Shown: one piece after another, positions 52,789 through 60,804 of the stretch | Position numbering within the stretch: the stretch's first letter is position 1 | Layout: each line of letters starts with the position of its first letter | Assembly (NCBI RefSeq): GCF_000246855.1 | Contig: NC_016609.1 | Location: 6,522,744-6,586,743 of the forward strand | Reading direction: 5' to 3' | Source of the DNA: Niastella koreensis GR20-10 | Lineage (GTDB): Bacteria; Bacteroidota; Bacteroidia; Chitinophagales; Chitinophagaceae | Length of the DNA: 64,000 bases | The notes under the pieces: model-generated | The model's database searches: none | What the model was told of the DNA's origin: nothing | The model's input: only the letters and a program-made list of their open reading frames with translations | Position numbers and translations under genes: made by a program

Positions 52789-53340
52789 ATGGCAATGCAA
52801 ACTAATACAGGAACCCAACAATCTGTAGTTATGTCTGATTCTAAACTGCATCAGTTTTTTATGCAACAGCTACAGGATATATACTGGGCAGAAAAGAAGC
52901 TGGTGAAAACCTTGCCCAAAATGTCTGACGCTGCTACTTCAACAAGATTAAAACAAGCATTCAACGATCATCTTGAACAAACCATTAACCATGTAACCCG
53001 CCTTGAAAATGTTTTTCGCCTGCTGGGTGAAGAACCAAAAGCGTTGAAGTGCCCGGCCATGGCAGGCATTGTGGATGAAGGCGCCGATATCATCGATGAA
53101 ACTGATGATGGAAGTGCACAACGCGATGTAGGTTTAATATTTGCAGCACAAAAAGCCGAACACTATGAGATAGCCACTTACGGTGGCTTGGTACAGTTAG
53201 CCCGTACTATGGGGCATGATGATTGTGCTGAGTTGCTTGATCAAACACTGGCCGAAGAAAAAGTATGCGATGGCTTACTTACAAAGATCGCAGAGGAAGA
53301 TGCCAATGTGAAAGCAAGCAGCGAGAAGTTTGACAGTTAA
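52789..53340 (+). CDS. Ferritin-like DUF892 (YciE/YciF-type) protein
   Basis: A 183-residue, all-helical stress protein. The start at 52789 is preferred to 52657 because the extra 44 codons look non-coding. FFMQQLQDIYWAEKKLVKTLPKM starts the family domain, and Glu and His residues of the four-helix bundle are seen in FNDHLEQTINHVTRLE and AAQKAEHYEIATYGG, with LLDQTLAEEKVCDGLL later. Related proteins may bind a di-iron centre; function is not established. It stands 166 bases after the Crp/Fnr gene and probably has its own promoter. Confidence 0.87.
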   Translation: MAMQTNTGTQQSVVMSDSKLHQFFMQQLQDIYWAEKKLVKTLPKMSDAATSTRLKQAFNDHLEQTINHVTRLENVFRLLGEEPKALKCPAMAGIVDEGADIIDETDDGSAQRDVGLIFAAQKAEHYEIATYGGLVQLARTMGHDDCAELLDQTLAEEKVCDGLLTKIAEEDANVKASSEKFDS

Positions 53341-53365
53341 ACATTGACCAATCAGTCGTCGGCAA

Positions 53366-53470
53366 TTATAAAAACGCTGAATGCTGAACGCCTAAGGCTT
53401 AACGCGCAACCGCAATGCGTTACTCAAGCTTTTCGCGTTCAGCATTCGGCTTTTAGCATTTAGCCTTCTT
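53366..53470. repeat. GCTGAATGCTGAACGC word repeat with inverted half
   Basis: GCTGAATGCTGAACGCC is followed about 60 bases later by GCGTTCAGCATTCGGC, which pairs with it. The gap can form a long hairpin after the DUF892 gene. Confidence 0.55.
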
Positions 53471-53598
53471 CGTTAAGGGAATTATAAATAATAGTTTTGC
53501 ATTATACTAAGTAGCTCCCTGTAATAATATCCACAGATATAATGCGTTTCTTTGTAGTGCGTTATTATTGCATCTAATTGCATCCAAAGAGGCGTGTG

Positions 53599-55074
53599 AT
53601 GAAACTTTTACCATCCGATCAATTAACCAACAACCAGGTAAAGTCCGGGTTGCACCTGATTTTAAAAGACGGTCTTGCTACTGAGACCATGAATACGTTA
53701 ACAGCAGGTACTTTCCTGGTGGCCATAGCCTTATACATGGGCGCCTCCAACGTACAAATTGGGGTGCTGGCTGCTTTACCCACTTTCACCAATATTTTTC
53801 AACTGGTTTCTGTCTGGCTGGTACAGCGTTTCAATAACCGGCGCGCGATTACGGTAACCGCCGCCATCTGTGCACGCATCCCTTTATTGGTTATCGGTAT
53901 CATTCCTTTATTGTTCTCTAATATTGCCAGCGTTTCTGCGCTCATCTTTTTATTATCGTTCCAATGCCTGTTTGCTTCTATTGCCGGCGGCAGCTGGAAC
54001 TCCTGGATGCGCGATTTGATCCCACAACAAATTCTGGGCAGCTATTTTTCACATCGCAGCCGCCTGATGCAGATCCTGAATGTTACGCTTAGCCTGTGCA
54101 TTGCCATGGGTGTTGATTATATAAAGGCGCATTACCCAACACACGAGATCACGGCTTATGCCACTATGTTTATTATCAGTGGCATTGCGGGCATGTGGGG
54201 TGTGTATGCGCTGGCCCGTACGCCTGAACCGAAATCGAAACCTATCCAGGATAATATAGTAAAACTGTTCGGCAAACCGCTTACAGTACATAATTTCAGA
54301 AAGCTGCTGGTATTTAACTCCATCTGGATCTTTGCCTTTAACCTGGTAACGCCCTTCTTTTCGGTGTACATGATGAAGACCCTGGGTTTGCCGCTGGTAT
54401 ATGTTATCAGCTTAAACATAGTTAGCCAGGTAAGCAGCATTACATCTATAAAATTGTGGGGCAGGTGTTCGGACCGCTTCAGCAACAAAACCATCATTCG
54501 CATTTGTGCACCGGTTTATATTGGTTGTATCATGTTGTGGTCTGTAGTTGGTGCTATGAGTACCGTTCTACTGTTGCCCCTGCTGGCCATTATGCATATG
54601 TTAATGGGCGCTTCCAACGCCGGCATTACACTGGCGCTTCAAAACATTGGATTAAAGCTGGCGCCTGCCGATGAAGGCATTGTGTACCTGGTTACTAAAA
54701 ATATTGTTACCGCGGTATTTTCGGCCACCGCTCCACTGGCGGGTGGTTTACTGGCCGACTTCTTTACCAGCCATTTTGTGATCCATTTGTTTGGCCGTGG
54801 TCAATGGAACCTGTTATTTATGTCGGGCGCCGCCGTTGGCATTCTTTCGCTGAAAATGTTAAAGGCCGTTCAGGAAAATGGCGAGCTCGATAAAAAATTA
54901 CTGGTTACCGAACTGCAGCATAACTTCAAAAAACAGCTCCGCAACTGGCATCATATGCCGCTCCTGCGCCGCTGGTTTTACCTGCGCACGGCCATTGTGC
55001 TGAAAAAAGGATTTTCCTTCCATTTTGACGATCTCATCCAGTTTAAAGGGTGGAAAGAAAACAATAAGCAATAG
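53599..55074 (+). CDS. MFS transporter
   Basis: Membrane transporter of 491 residues with about 12 helices. The start at ATG 53599 (MKLLPSDQLTNNQVK) is chosen; the longer frame begins with TTG. Helix-rich stretches include LVAIALYMGASNVQIGVLAALP, LLVIGIIPLLFSNIASVSALIFLL and YATMFIISGIAGMWGVYALA. The loop WGRCSDRFSNK corresponds to a major-facilitator A-like motif between the two halves. The substrate is unknown. The C-terminal 60 residues form a cytosolic basic tail. No partner gene is adjacent. Confidence 0.85.
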   Translation: MKLLPSDQLTNNQVKSGLHLILKDGLATETMNTLTAGTFLVAIALYMGASNVQIGVLAALPTFTNIFQLVSVWLVQRFNNRRAITVTAAICARIPLLVIGIIPLLFSNIASVSALIFLLSFQCLFASIAGGSWNSWMRDLIPQQILGSYFSHRSRLMQILNVTLSLCIAMGVDYIKAHYPTHEITAYATMFIISGIAGMWGVYALARTPEPKSKPIQDNIVKLFGKPLTVHNFRKLLVFNSIWIFAFNLVTPFFSVYMMKTLGLPLVYVISLNIVSQVSSITSIKLWGRCSDRFSNKTIIRICAPVYIGCIMLWSVVGAMSTVLLLPLLAIMHMLMGASNAGITLALQNIGLKLAPADEGIVYLVTKNIVTAVFSATAPLAGGLLADFFTSHFVIHLFGRGQWNLLFMSGAAVGILSLKMLKAVQENGELDKKLLVTELQHNFKKQLRNWHHMPLLRRWFYLRTAIVLKKGFSFHFDDLIQFKGWKENNKQ

Positions 55075-55578
55075 ACAATAAATAGGCAATAGACAATAAG
55101 CAAAGGATGTCTTAATAACATCATTCTGCCCTTTTAGAAATCGAAGCCTATCCCCAACAGGGTATTTAATTCAGCCAGTTTGTGTTTTACATGTATTTGC
55201 TGACCAACAGATGGTCCGGCCGAAGTTGGCAGGGCGCGAACGTAGGTTATCTCTTTAGCAGGCGTAGAACGGCGGGGGTTGCACTGGAGTTGCACCAGGG
55301 TTGCGCTGCACCCCTATAGCCAGTGCAAGTCCAGTGCGACTCCAGTGCAACCACAGTGCAACTCTTAGGCTATATCCAATACCATTTCAGGCTGTTCGCC
55401 TGCAAGCGAACGGCTATAACCGTTGGAAAACACTATGACGTCAGAGAACAACAGCTCTGGGGTTCAGAAACTGCACATACGGGCATATTGCCATTCGCTC
55501 AGGAACAGCACAAGAAAACTTAATGGGCTAAAGAATTGCTTGAATCAGAGTCCATAAAAGCGCCTTACTGCAGTTATA
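55075..55578. other. Intergenic region with CAATAGACAATA and GTTGCACTGG repeats
   Basis: The first part (55068-55105) has CAATAGACAATAAATAGGCAATAGAC words. The middle shows a minus-strand open frame without a start (ending at 55134). Bases 55278-55374 hold GTTGCACTGGAGTTGCACC and complementary CCAGTGCAACCACAGTGC words. The rest has no gene that I can support. Confidence 0.6.
55278..55351. repeat. Inverted repeat of GTTGCACTGGAGT
   Basis: GTTGCACTGGAGT (55278-55290) is exactly complementary to ACTCCAGTGCAAC (55339-55351). Between and beyond them the same decamer word (GTTGCACTGG or its complement) recurs several times in degenerate form. Confidence 0.7.
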
Positions 55579-55854
55579 TTATTCAACAGCAAGGGGATGT
55601 GATTTCCAGCGCTCCAACTTGTGGATGTTACGGGTATAAAAGCTGGTCAGGAAACCAGGAAAGCCAACTTCTTTTAATTTTCCTTTTACCCGCTCTTTCA
55701 TGTCATCAACTGTAATGTTGCGCACTGTGAATTTCCCATCCTGAAAACAGTGACTGCAATACATCGTGCTTCTGGTGCCGTCTGCAAAGGTGCCACCAGC
55801 ATCCCGTTTCATAGGCGTACCGCAGGATTGACAGCATTTGTAGGTTCTTTCCAT
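55579..55854 (-). CDS. Putative zinc-ribbon protein
   Basis: A 91-residue protein with a zinc ribbon: CCQSCGTPM (residues 7-15) and YCSHCFQDG (about 32-40) supply two CxxC pairs. The rest is a short helical domain (TVDDMKERVKGKLKEVGFPG). It matches the small zinc-ribbon family (zinc_ribbon_6 type) found next to many unrelated genes. Function unknown; monocistronic, convergent with the MFS gene. Confidence 0.78.
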   Translation of the reverse strand: MERTYKCCQSCGTPMKRDAGGTFADGTRSTMYCSHCFQDGKFTVRNITVDDMKERVKGKLKEVGFPGFLTSFYTRNIHKLERWKSHPLAVE

Positions 55855-56088
55855 AACAGTCGATTTATTGGATAATAGAATATTTCTAATTTACAAAATT
55901 TAGGCGAACGATGAACAGTAAAAGGCAATTGTTTCTGATTTTTTTGAATATAATAAACGGGTGAGTCATTAATTGCCCCATTTGCGGTGTTTTTACGCAT
56001 TGTTTTAATGTCTGCTCAATATTCGATGTAAATGCTCTCCATATGATTTAACGGTGTAAATGAGACACATGAGAGTAAAAATAAAAAC

Positions 56089-56120
56089 GGGGAAGTAGCC
56101 GTTTTACCGGTTGCTTCCCC
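56089..56120 (-). terminator. Terminator of the hexuronate operon
   Basis: Stem GGGGAAG/CTTCCCC with inner GCC/GGT pairing. On the minus strand it is followed by GTTTTTATTTTT. It lies 25 bases after the exuT stop. Confidence 0.82.
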
Positions 56121-56144
56121 ACTGGAAATATTATAATGAAATTC

Positions 56145-57476
56145 TTACAGTTCTACACGTTTCATCTTGGGAACCAGGAAGTGCATGATTACCCAGGCCA
56201 GCAGATAAACACTGCTGCATACGGCAAACATGATATAGTAAGCCACCTCAATTTTGCCGATTTCGCGATAATGCACAAACAAATTCTTTTGTACGGCTGC
56301 AGTGAACAGAATACCGCCCAATGCACCAAACATACCACCAATACCTGTTACAGAGGCGGTTGTATGCTTGGGGAACATGTCACTCACGGTAGTGAAGATG
56401 TTGGCGCTCCATGCCTGGTGGGCTGAAGCAGCAATACCAATCACAACAACTGCCAGCCACATATTTACATTACCGGCCAGCTGTGCAAAGAAAATAGGAA
56501 TTACAAAGAATGCATAGATCAGCATGGAAGTTTTGCGGGCCTTAAATGGCGCCCAGTTGTTGTTGATCAACTTCATTGGCAACCAGCCACCACCCACGCT
56601 TCCAATGGTTGAAATAGTATAAACAAGCGCAACAGGCAATGAAAGCTCGGTGCCTTTCAATCCATATTGGCTGGTCAGAAAATCGGGTAACCAGAATAGA
56701 TAGAACCACCAGATAGGATCGGTAAGCAGTTTACCAATGGCGAATGCCCAGGTTTGCGGGAACGTGAGTAATTTAAACCAGGATACACTGGGTCTTACCT
56801 GATCCAGTGCCGGTGTTTCGTCTTTATCGCTATGGATATAATCAAATTCGGCCTGTGTACATCTCTTTTGCTTCTTGGGAATTTCATAAAACATGAACCA
56901 CAGGATCAACCAGATAAAACCCAGGGCGCCGGTAATAACAAAGGCCGCTTTCCAGCCCCATGTTGCAGCAATGAATGGCACCGACGCCGGCGCCAGAATA
57001 GCGCCGATATTAGCGCCTGAATTGAAGATTCCGGTGGCCAGTGCACGCTCCTTTTTAGGAAACCATTCAGCCACGGTTTTAATGGCGGCAGGAAAGTTAC
57101 CTGCTTCAAAGATACCCAGGAAAGAACGGGCAACGCCAAAACCAAACACGGTATTCACCGCTGCATGGCCTATAGCAGCGGCACTCCATAAAGAAGTGGC
57201 TACTGCATAACCAATTTTGGTTCCCAGTTTATCAACAACTCGTCCGGCAATCAGCAAACCAACTGCATAGGCTACTTTAAAAGCAATCTCCACATTGGCA
57301 TAATCGCCATCATCCCAGCCCAGTTTTGTATGGAAAGTATCTTTCAATAAACTGATTACAGACCGGTCGAGGTAGTTAATCGTGGTGGCAAAAAATACCA
57401 GACCACAGATCGTCCAGCGGTATTTTCCAATGGATTCCTGGATGCCAGGTCCTTTTTCTTTCGCTATAGCTTGCAT
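56145..57476 (-). CDS. exuT: Hexuronate MFS transporter (ACS family, ExuT-like)
   Basis: Proton-linked importer of about 443 residues, likely for galacturonate and glucuronate. The start is set at 57476 (MQAIAKEKGPG) because the longer frame (to 57527) would run through a strong hairpin at 57501-57529. Features: RWTICGLVFFATTINYLDRSV (first helix, ACS family signature), 12 helices, and the cytosolic loop with RVVDKLGTKIGY (MFS motif A-like). It is the last gene of the operon, 63 bases after eda. Confidence 0.9.
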   Translation of the reverse strand: MQAIAKEKGPGIQESIGKYRWTICGLVFFATTINYLDRSVISLLKDTFHTKLGWDDGDYANVEIAFKVAYAVGLLIAGRVVDKLGTKIGYAVATSLWSAAAIGHAAVNTVFGFGVARSFLGIFEAGNFPAAIKTVAEWFPKKERALATGIFNSGANIGAILAPASVPFIAATWGWKAAFVITGALGFIWLILWFMFYEIPKKQKRCTQAEFDYIHSDKDETPALDQVRPSVSWFKLLTFPQTWAFAIGKLLTDPIWWFYLFWLPDFLTSQYGLKGTELSLPVALVYTISTIGSVGGGWLPMKLINNNWAPFKARKTSMLIYAFFVIPIFFAQLAGNVNMWLAVVVIGIAASAHQAWSANIFTTVSDMFPKHTTASVTGIGGMFGALGGILFTAAVQKNLFVHYREIGKIEVAYYIMFAVCSSVYLLAWVIMHFLVPKMKRVEL

Positions 57477-57500
57477 GTCAGGTCCTTTTAGGATAGAAAG

Positions 57501-57529
57501 ACGTGCCACATCCATGGGACGTGGCACGT
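57501..57529. repeat. Intercistronic hairpin eda-exuT
   Basis: ACGTGCCAC (57501-57509) pairs with GTGGCACGT (57521-57529), with CATGG in the centre. The stem would be read in the leader of exuT. Confidence 0.7.
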
Positions 57530-57539
57530 GGTTTCAATT

Positions 57540-58196
57540 TTATTTGATGTTGTTTAGTATCGCCAGAACTTCCTTCGTCTGCTGCGTGAGCTTATCGTAT
57601 TCTTTATTCTGAAGGACCGCTTTAGTGATGAGCTTGCTGCCCATTCCTACAGCCACTACCCCATTATCGAACCATTCCTTTATGTTTTTCTCCGTGGTAT
57701 CAACACCACCGGTAGGCATAAACATAATATTAGGGAATAACTCTTTAATAGCTGAAATATAAGAAGGTCCTACCACACTGCCCGGGAAGATCTTCACCAT
57801 TTTGGCGCCGCTCATTTCAGCGGTAAAAATCTCAGTAGGGGTTAAACATCCGGGGATCCATAATAAACCGGCATCCTGCACCACTTTGGCTACCGGCGGA
57901 AAAACTACAGGACTGATAATAAAATCGGCGCCGGCATTAATGAATAATTCAGCATCAGCTACTGTCTTTACCGTTCCAATGCCCAACAGCATGCCGGGCA
58001 TGCTTTCGTTCACCACCTTGCGCATCTCTTTAAAGTTGGCAATGGCTTCTGCTCCGCGGTTGGTATACTCAACGGCTTTAATGCCCGCTGCATACAACGC
58101 TTTCAACACATCAATGCTAACTTCCTTATCCTTGTTAAAGTACAGGGGCAACATTTTCTGTTGCGTGATCTGACTTATTATATCCTGTTGATTCAT
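57540..58196 (-). CDS. eda: KDPG/KHG aldolase
   Basis: Class I aldolase splitting 2-keto-3-deoxy-6-phosphogluconate to pyruvate and glyceraldehyde-3-phosphate, final step of hexuronate breakdown. The 218 residues show AVEYTNRG (conserved Glu), GIGTVKTVADAELFINAGADFI, WIPGCLTPTEIFTA and the Schiff-base Lys in MVKIFPGSVVGPSYI, with MPTGGVDTTEKNI for phosphate binding. It lies 69 bases after kdgK, with a hairpin between. Confidence 0.94.
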   Translation of the reverse strand: MNQQDIISQITQQKMLPLYFNKDKEVSIDVLKALYAAGIKAVEYTNRGAEAIANFKEMRKVVNESMPGMLLGIGTVKTVADAELFINAGADFIISPVVFPPVAKVVQDAGLLWIPGCLTPTEIFTAEMSGAKMVKIFPGSVVGPSYISAIKELFPNIMFMPTGGVDTTEKNIKEWFDNGVVAVGMGSKLITKAVLQNKEYDKLTQQTKEVLAILNNIK

Positions 58197-58234
58197 CTGT
58201 TCTTATTATTTTTTTCATTGCCAGATGGAACTTA

Positions 58235-58257
58235 CCATCCCGATGCTATCGGGATGG
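58235..58257. repeat. Intercistronic hairpin kdgK-eda (CCCGAT palindrome)
   Basis: CCATCCCGAT and ATCGGGATGG form a perfect 10-bp stem with loop GCT, between the kdgK stop and the eda start. The core is the dispersed CCCGAT/ATCGGG motif. Confidence 0.75.
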
Positions 58258-58265
58258 ACGTTTCA

Positions 58266-59276
58266 TCATGCTTTTTTAATAGTGGCGGCGATTTCTTCTA
58301 CCGATTTATTGGTAGCGTCGCCTTTAATGAACAATTTCTGAAATGCGGCGGCTGTTGCAAACTCTACAATATCCTGTGCCGGTTGTTCTTTGTAAAAACC
58401 ATAGATCAACCCGGCCATATAACAATCACCGCTACCTACTTTATCAACTACGGTTTCAGTGGTGTACACCGATGAAACATGCAATTGCGATTTGGTATAT
58501 AAAGTGGTATAATATAAAATGCCATTATGATCGAATCGGAAGGTATTGGCCACGGCTTTGCAGCGTGGGTATTGCTTTATGATCTGTTGGGATGTTGCCA
58601 GCGCCTGTTCCAGGTACATTTCTTTTGTATCGGTGGTAACCAGGTTGGGGTGAACAGGGATCTGCAGCATTTTTTCGGCAGCCCATACATTACCCATGAT
58701 CAAATCGCAGTAAGGGGCCAGCCGCATCATTACTTCATGCACCGGTACCCCGTATTGCCATAATTTGGCGCGGTAGTTCAGATCTATTGAAACGGTAATG
58801 CCTTTTTTATTACATACCTGCATTACTTCTTCGCATACATCTGCTGCATCGGCATTTAATGCCGGGCAGATGGCACTTACATGGAACCAGCTTACTCCTT
58901 CGAGTATTGCGTCCCAATTGATCGTGCCTTTTTGCAAACGTGCAAAAGAAGAATCGGCACGGTCGTAAATAACGCCGGCATTTTTTACATCCAACCCCTG
59001 CGGCAGGTAGTAGATACCGATGCGCTGTCCACCAAACTGAATGGCCGAGGTATCGATCTTACTTTGCTGCAGGTTCTTTACTATCTGTTGTGATAAATAA
59101 TTATCGGGTAAACCGGTCATGTATTTCACCGGTATATTCCAAAGGGCCAGGGCACGGGCTACATTCAATTCAGCACCACCTACGTGTATGGGCATCGCTG
59201 CGTTTGCCAACCATTGACCTTCGGTATCTGGCGATAATCTCAACAATAATTCGCCAAAGCTTAACACGTTGCCCAT
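58266..59276 (-). CDS. kdgK: 2-keto-3-deoxygluconate kinase (PfkB family)
   Basis: Sugar kinase of 336 residues phosphorylating 2-keto-3-deoxygluconate to KDPG. The start is VLSFGELLLRLSP; AELNVARALALW and the C-terminal PfkB signature DKVGSGDCYMAGLIYGFY (anion hole and catalytic Asp) are clear. Its ATG overlaps the uxaC stop by one base (TAATG), implying coupled translation. Substrate assigned from the operon. Confidence 0.92.
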   Translation of the reverse strand: MGNVLSFGELLLRLSPDTEGQWLANAAMPIHVGGAELNVARALALWNIPVKYMTGLPDNYLSQQIVKNLQQSKIDTSAIQFGGQRIGIYYLPQGLDVKNAGVIYDRADSSFARLQKGTINWDAILEGVSWFHVSAICPALNADAADVCEEVMQVCNKKGITVSIDLNYRAKLWQYGVPVHEVMMRLAPYCDLIMGNVWAAEKMLQIPVHPNLVTTDTKEMYLEQALATSQQIIKQYPRCKAVANTFRFDHNGILYYTTLYTKSQLHVSSVYTTETVVDKVGSGDCYMAGLIYGFYKEQPAQDIVEFATAAAFQKLFIKGDATNKSVEEIAATIKKA

Positions 59277-60676
59277 TACCAGTTAAAGTAGTTTTTAGCG
59301 TTGTTAAAACAAATGTCCTGGATCACTTTACCTATCCAATCGATGTCGGCAGGTAATTCGCCATTCTCTACATCATCGCCAAACATGTTACATAGCAGGC
59401 GGCGGAAGTATTCGTGACGGGGGAATGATAAGAAACTTCTTGAATCGGTTAACATTCCTATAAACTTGCTCAGCAGTCCCATGTTGGAAAGGGCATTGAT
59501 CTGTTTGGTCATGCCATCTTTCTGATCGAGGAACCACCAGCCCGAACCGAACTGGATCTTTCCGGCCACACTGCCATCGTTGAAGTTACCGATCATGGTA
59601 GCCATCAACTCATTGTCGGCAGGGTTCAGGTTGTACAGAATGGTTTTTGCCAGCTGATTGTCGGTATCGAGTTTGTTCAGGAATTTAGACAACTGGCGGG
59701 CCTGTGAAAAGTCGCCAATTGAATCCCAGCCGGTATCGGCGCCGAGTTGTTTCAGCATGCGGCTGTTGTTGTTACGCAGCGCACCCAGATGGTATTGTTG
59801 CGTCCAGCCTTTTTCCCAATCCCAGCGGGAAAATTCAACCAGCATGGCTGATTTGATTTTCAGGTTCTCTTCAGGCGACAACTCTTTACCGCTTCTTATT
59901 TTATCGAATGCGTTCTTAATTTCTGTTTCGGTATAATCTTCGGCATAGATCTGCTCCAAACCATGGTCGCTCACTGAACAACCCATGGTTGCGAAGAAGT
60001 CGTGCGTTTTTTTCAATGCCTTCAGGTAATCGGCATAGCTTCCAACTGAGGTATCGGAAGCTTTTTCTACTTTACCCACGTAGGCGTTAAAGTTAGCGGC
60101 ATCATCCACATTCATGGCCTTATCGGGACGGAATGCGGGCAACACTTTTACTTCAAAGCCATCGGCTTTTATTTTTTTATGATACTCCAGGTTATCAATG
60201 GGATCGTCGGTTGTACAAACCACCTTTACATTCATCTTCTTCAACAACCCGCGTACGGAGAATTCCTTTGTTTGCAGTTTGGCAGTACACTCGTCGTACA
60301 CCTTTTTAGCGGTTCTGGAGTCGAGGATGTCGTTCACACCAAAGTAGCGTTGCAGTTCCAGGTGCGTCCAGTGGTATAATGGGTTGCGTAAAGTATAAGG
60401 AACGGTAGCGGCCCATTTTTCAAACTTCTCGTAATCGCTTTTGCCACCAGTGATATAGTCTTCATTAATTCCGGCAGTACGCATAGCGCGCCATTTATAG
60501 TGGTCGCCATACAGCCATACCTGGGTTAAATTCTGAAACTGGGTATCATTGGCAATCTGGTCGGGGGGCAAATGGCAATGGTAATCTATAATGGGCATTT
60601 GCTTCGCAAACTCATGATACAGTTTCTGCGCAGTGGGTGTTTGCAATAAAAAGTGCTCGTCAACAAACTTTTTCAT
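59276..60676 (-). CDS. uxaC: Uronate isomerase (glucuronate isomerase)
   Basis: Converts D-glucuronate to fructuronate and D-galacturonate to tagaturonate. The start at 60676 (MKKFVDEHFLLQTP) is chosen over 60742. The 466 residues show the amidohydrolase-like metal motif DYHCHLPPDQIA, then VVCTTDDPIDNLEYH, and SFLSFPRHEYFRRLLCNMFG at the C-terminus. The length matches the Escherichia coli enzyme (470). It is separated from uxaA by 128 bases holding a 17-bp perfect hairpin. Confidence 0.96.
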   Translation of the reverse strand: MKKFVDEHFLLQTPTAQKLYHEFAKQMPIIDYHCHLPPDQIANDTQFQNLTQVWLYGDHYKWRAMRTAGINEDYITGGKSDYEKFEKWAATVPYTLRNPLYHWTHLELQRYFGVNDILDSRTAKKVYDECTAKLQTKEFSVRGLLKKMNVKVVCTTDDPIDNLEYHKKIKADGFEVKVLPAFRPDKAMNVDDAANFNAYVGKVEKASDTSVGSYADYLKALKKTHDFFATMGCSVSDHGLEQIYAEDYTETEIKNAFDKIRSGKELSPEENLKIKSAMLVEFSRWDWEKGWTQQYHLGALRNNNSRMLKQLGADTGWDSIGDFSQARQLSKFLNKLDTDNQLAKTILYNLNPADNELMATMIGNFNDGSVAGKIQFGSGWWFLDQKDGMTKQINALSNMGLLSKFIGMLTDSRSFLSFPRHEYFRRLLCNMFGDDVENGELPADIDWIGKVIQDICFNNAKNYFNW

Positions 60677-60760
60677 TGGTGAAAAGGTGAGTGGTGAGTT
60701 GTCAGTGGTGAGTAGGCTCACGCCCTTACAGCTCTCCAACAATTTTTAAAGGTTATACAA

Positions 60761-60796
60761 AGACATGGCATCCCGATAAATCGGGATGCCATGTCT
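60761..60796. repeat. 17-bp perfect intercistronic hairpin uxaA-uxaC
   Basis: AGACATGGCATCCCGAT (60761-60777) pairs perfectly with ATCGGGATGCCATGTCT (60780-60796), with only AA between. It contains the CCCGAT core. On the minus strand only TTTGT follows, so it is probably not a full terminator. Confidence 0.8.
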
Positions 60797-60804
60797 GCTT
60801 ATTT

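Noticed and set aside
55134-55310. Minus-strand open frame ending in LNTLLGIGFDF that looks protein-like
   Set aside because: It has no ATG and runs at its upstream end into the GTTGCACTGG word repeats and a stop; too weak to call a gene or relic.
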